Source: Cerrena zonata
Taxonomy: Eukaryota; Basidiomycota; Agaricomycetes; Polyporales; Cerrenaceae
Direction: 5' to 3'
DNA length: 64,000 nt
Assembly: GCA_038087015.1 (NCBI GenBank)
Contig: JASBNA010000005.1
Coordinates: forward strand, 558,001 to 622,000
This document shows, one piece after another, positions 61,158-64,000 of this stretch (the stretch's first letter is position 1; each line of letters starts with the position of its first letter). Position numbers and translations under genes: made by a program. Below the pieces are notes generated by a model. The model was not told the DNA's origin, did no database searches, and saw only the letters and a list, made by a program, of their open reading frames with translations.

Positions 61158-64000
61158 TTAAGTTTCTTCACCAGAATCCTCCTGTACATCATCGAGGGTT
61201 CTAACATTTTCTTTGCGATAGTCGTATCCAACGAAATTCATGACGCTAGAAAACACGGGTTTCAGCATGAGATGAATGAATGTCAACGTATAAGAAGGTA
61301 CTCACTAGATGGTTCCATCCGCACACCCAACGACAACTTCCTCGTGACTGAGTTGCATACTCATAGGATTCTTATCGGGAGTAGCCAGACCAGAGAATTT
61401 GGGTGGTAGATGGCCCCGTAGACCCTTCGCGTCTGAACGAGATCCATTAGCCAATGCGGACCAAGCTCCAGTAAGGGGTAAGATATCGGTGTCGAAGTCG
61501 ACGCTGGCAGGAGAAGAGGCTCGAAGTCGTCCTGGATCTGAGGCATCCTTCTCGGAGTCTGAACTATCTTGCTCCTCTTCGCCGGGCTTGATTGATTCCT
61601 TGTCTCGGTGAGTCGACATGTAAATCTGTGGGGCCAGTCACAGTTAGAAAACCATACCAAAATCTAACACTATCTAAACTCACAGCTCGAGTCGATCCGG
61701 CCCTCGAGCTAAACCGAGTAGCAGTGACAACTCTCCTCTTCCTGGGATCAACGGCACCAACAGCTACATCCGGAGTCTCCACCACTGCTACCAATTTAGG
61801 AGGAGCAGTCAAAACTGCAGCTCTGCCAAACAACATCGGCGAGCCTGTGCGAGGAGACGGGCTAATGGGGGTCATCGGACTTGCAGGTCGATGAATATTC
61901 AAAGACAATCTACCCTTTGGCCCTCCTGAGCCTCCCGTGGACGGCGGTTGGGGAGAAATGAGAGACGAACGACGAATTGGAGTAGTGTAAGAGGTTGAAC
62001 GAGAGAGTGAAGAACCAGGTCTCTGACGGACAGAGAGAGGACTAAATGATGTCATTGGACTGATTGCTCTGTCTGATCTATCTGATCCTAGAGGAGTCAA
62101 GAGAGGATTTGCACTTTGAGGTCCAGCGGAATTATCTTCCTCTGTCCATTGCAGATGAAGGATAATAGATTTGGTAGCACACTGTACACTTCGTGAGTGA
62201 CTATCATATGGAGGTGGGTGCATATTCTTACGGTCATTTGTGTGCCCTTCGCAGCGAACCACTGCAACATATTGTCGGGAGCCTTACCGACGTGTAACAA
62301 CTTAGCGCTGAGCACTGGATCACTTCCACCAAGCTCAGAAAGTTTGAACTGAGACACCATTTCTCTACGTTCTAGAAAAAGTCAGCGCAAGCATTACATA
62401 CGAAAAGTGAGGTTTACTTACTGATAGAGAACACTCTGACGATTCCATCAATCGTAACACTGACCACTCGTTCACCTTCACTTGCGTCATTGGCAGCACC
62501 AATAATCTGAACGCCGATGTTCACTGTCGTTTGTTGACCGAAGCGGACAATTTTGGTACCCGCCCTCCAGTCCCAACAGACGAGAGCTTTGTCTGCACCT
62601 GCGGATACCAGATTTTTGGACGATAGGGCAACAGCACGTATTCCGTTGAGATGTCCGGCGAGTTGTTGAAGCGGGTTGAAGGTGAGGGATGAGAAAAGAT
62701 GGACTCGTCTATACAAACGAAGACATCAGACACTATGCTCGGTGGGGTCAAATATCACCTACCCAACATCGTGGAATCCGACCACGAATACCTCTAAACT
62801 AAAAGTAAGACTCGAATGTAATGGCAAGATAACAAGGACCACTTGCCCTCCGCAGTCAAGAAATCGACACAACTAACGGGTTTCTTGACTTGAAGACATT
62901 TCTTCATTTCACCTGTCTCAATATCCCAGAACCTGATAGTTTCGTCGTAGGAGCCACTAATCAAGCGTTTTCCTATAAAATTGTCTGAGCTTCCACATCA
63001 TCGTACTTCGGCAAAAAAGGATATACCTCGAAGAAGTAGTGTGGTACAATAGCCAGTGTGTCCAGTCAAGAAACGGACACTTTGAGGTAGTGCGTTCTTG
63101 AAGTTGGACTCACGATGATGCAGAGACTTGTAAAGCGGTTCCCTATGGAGGAGAAAAACATCAGGTAAGGAGACTAGTAGAACAATTCGAGCAAGCCTTA
63201 CCATCCCTCTGGTTTAGCGGGGGCCTTGATGGGTATAGGATCGGTGGCCGTAATTCTCAAGCAGTGATATCTCCATAGTGCAGGCAAATGAACGATTTCT
63301 TGCCATTTCTTCGAGACCTAAATTGAGATAATTTTATTCAGTCTGAGGGAGGAATAGGAAGAAATAGATTTTATACCGGCTCGACAGCAAGGAGTTCCCT
63401 AACATTCAACAGTTTGAATATCTTGAACGCAAGATCCGGTGCGAGATTTCCGACAATGTCAAATGTACTCTTGGCATACTTTTCGAGAAGTAAAATCTGA
63501 AGACGAATATCTCCAGGCAGATAAGAGTCCAGGATGATACCGATCCTAACATTGCAAATTACTTCATATGAGAGGAAAGGTGTATGATAAGAGGATCTAA
63601 ACACTCACAGTCGCATCCTGTCATCTCTACTCATCCCCCGCACGGCCCTCCTCACTTCAGCCTCATTGAAACTTCTGAGTGCGGCAACTAGATCCACATC
63701 TCCAGCATCTCCGTCCTCGTCGTCACCTCTATAGCCACTCCAATAGCCTCGTTTCTTCTTCCCTCCACAAACGCAATATTCGACATCGCTCTGAGCTGGT
63801 GCTCCCTCTTCAGTAAGGCCGGAATTCTCCCGTAACATCCTAACCTCAGCCTGCAATGCATGTAGCTGAGCAGCCGATGATGCTTGGGCACGTTCCAAAA
63901 GCCGTTTGTAATGCAGCAGCTTGCGAAGATATATTGTACGGACCGTCAGGAGGGCGTTGTCCATATCAGGGTCGACTTCACCCTCTCCAAGCTCTGTCAT
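61158..64000 (-). CDS. F-box/WD40-repeat protein, 5' side reaching the window edge
   Basis: Probable SCF substrate receptor (F-box plus beta-propeller). The first exon reads to the window edge, and an ATG lies exactly at 64000 ([20 protein letters not shown]), so whether this is the true start cannot be decided. It has a coiled coil ([20 protein letters not shown]), an acidic stretch and [20 protein letters not shown]. The F-box is [23 protein letters not shown] (about 63460-63375). Next come [75 protein letters not shown] and [20 protein letters not shown] as WD40 blades. Within the propeller a Ser/Pro-rich insertion (about 62110-61690) carries repeated S-P-M-T-P-type motifs. The last exon ([20 protein letters not shown]) stops at TAA 61158. 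About nine introns. Confidence 0.85.

Overview
This is a gene-dense stretch of a filamentous basidiomycete nuclear genome, most likely an Agaricomycete. The evidence is the architecture: most genes are cut by many 50-70 nt GT-AG introns with CTAAC/CTGAT-like branch sites, and the proteins include families typical of mushroom-forming fungi (7-TM proteins of the DUF6533 and DUF6534 types, MBOAT/wax-synthase-like acyltransferases, fungal F-box proteins). Intergenic gaps are usually 0.1-2 kb. No rRNA, tRNA, CRISPR or prokaryotic features were seen. All identities are from reading translations by eye; exon limits are mostly inferred from splice signals and reading-frame continuity, so CDS coordinates give first to last coding base and include introns.

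Layout, left to right. A polyamine-oxidase-like flavoprotein gene runs off the left edge (-). A gene-poor gap is followed by a DUF6533 7-TM gene (+), a secreted six-hairpin glycosidase (+), a D-amino-acid oxidase (-), a Tmt1-like SAM methyltransferase (+), and a large disordered protein whose frame is broken at homopolymers (+). Then come phosphomannose isomerase (+), an NmrA-type reductase (-), a GNAT-like protein (-), an acetoacetate-decarboxylase-like protein (+), a second DUF6533 7-TM gene (+) and triosephosphate isomerase (-). A 670-bp MITE-like element lies in the promoter gap between TPI and a Yor1-like ABCC transporter (+). The transporter is convergent with an MBOAT acyltransferase (-). 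A DUF6534 7-TM gene (+), a mitochondrial Aim32-like thioredoxin-fold protein (+), an F-box protein (+), ORC5 (+), an MFS transporter (-), a giant BEACH-WD40 protein (-) and an F-box/WD40 protein reaching the right edge (-) follow.

The genes form no evident single pathway. Housekeeping functions (PMI, TPI, ORC5, BEACH, F-box/WD40) are interleaved with surface, transport and secreted functions (three 7-TM proteins, ABCC, MFS, glycosidase) and flavin oxidases. There is no PKS, NRPS or terpene synthase, so I do not call a biosynthetic cluster. I found no convincing new multi-gene system. The best items for follow-up are the MITE with palindromic terminal repeats, the concentration of one-base homopolymer frame breaks in two genes, the ORC5 without a visible Walker A motif, the uncharacterised disordered protein, and the three uncharacterised 7-TM proteins.
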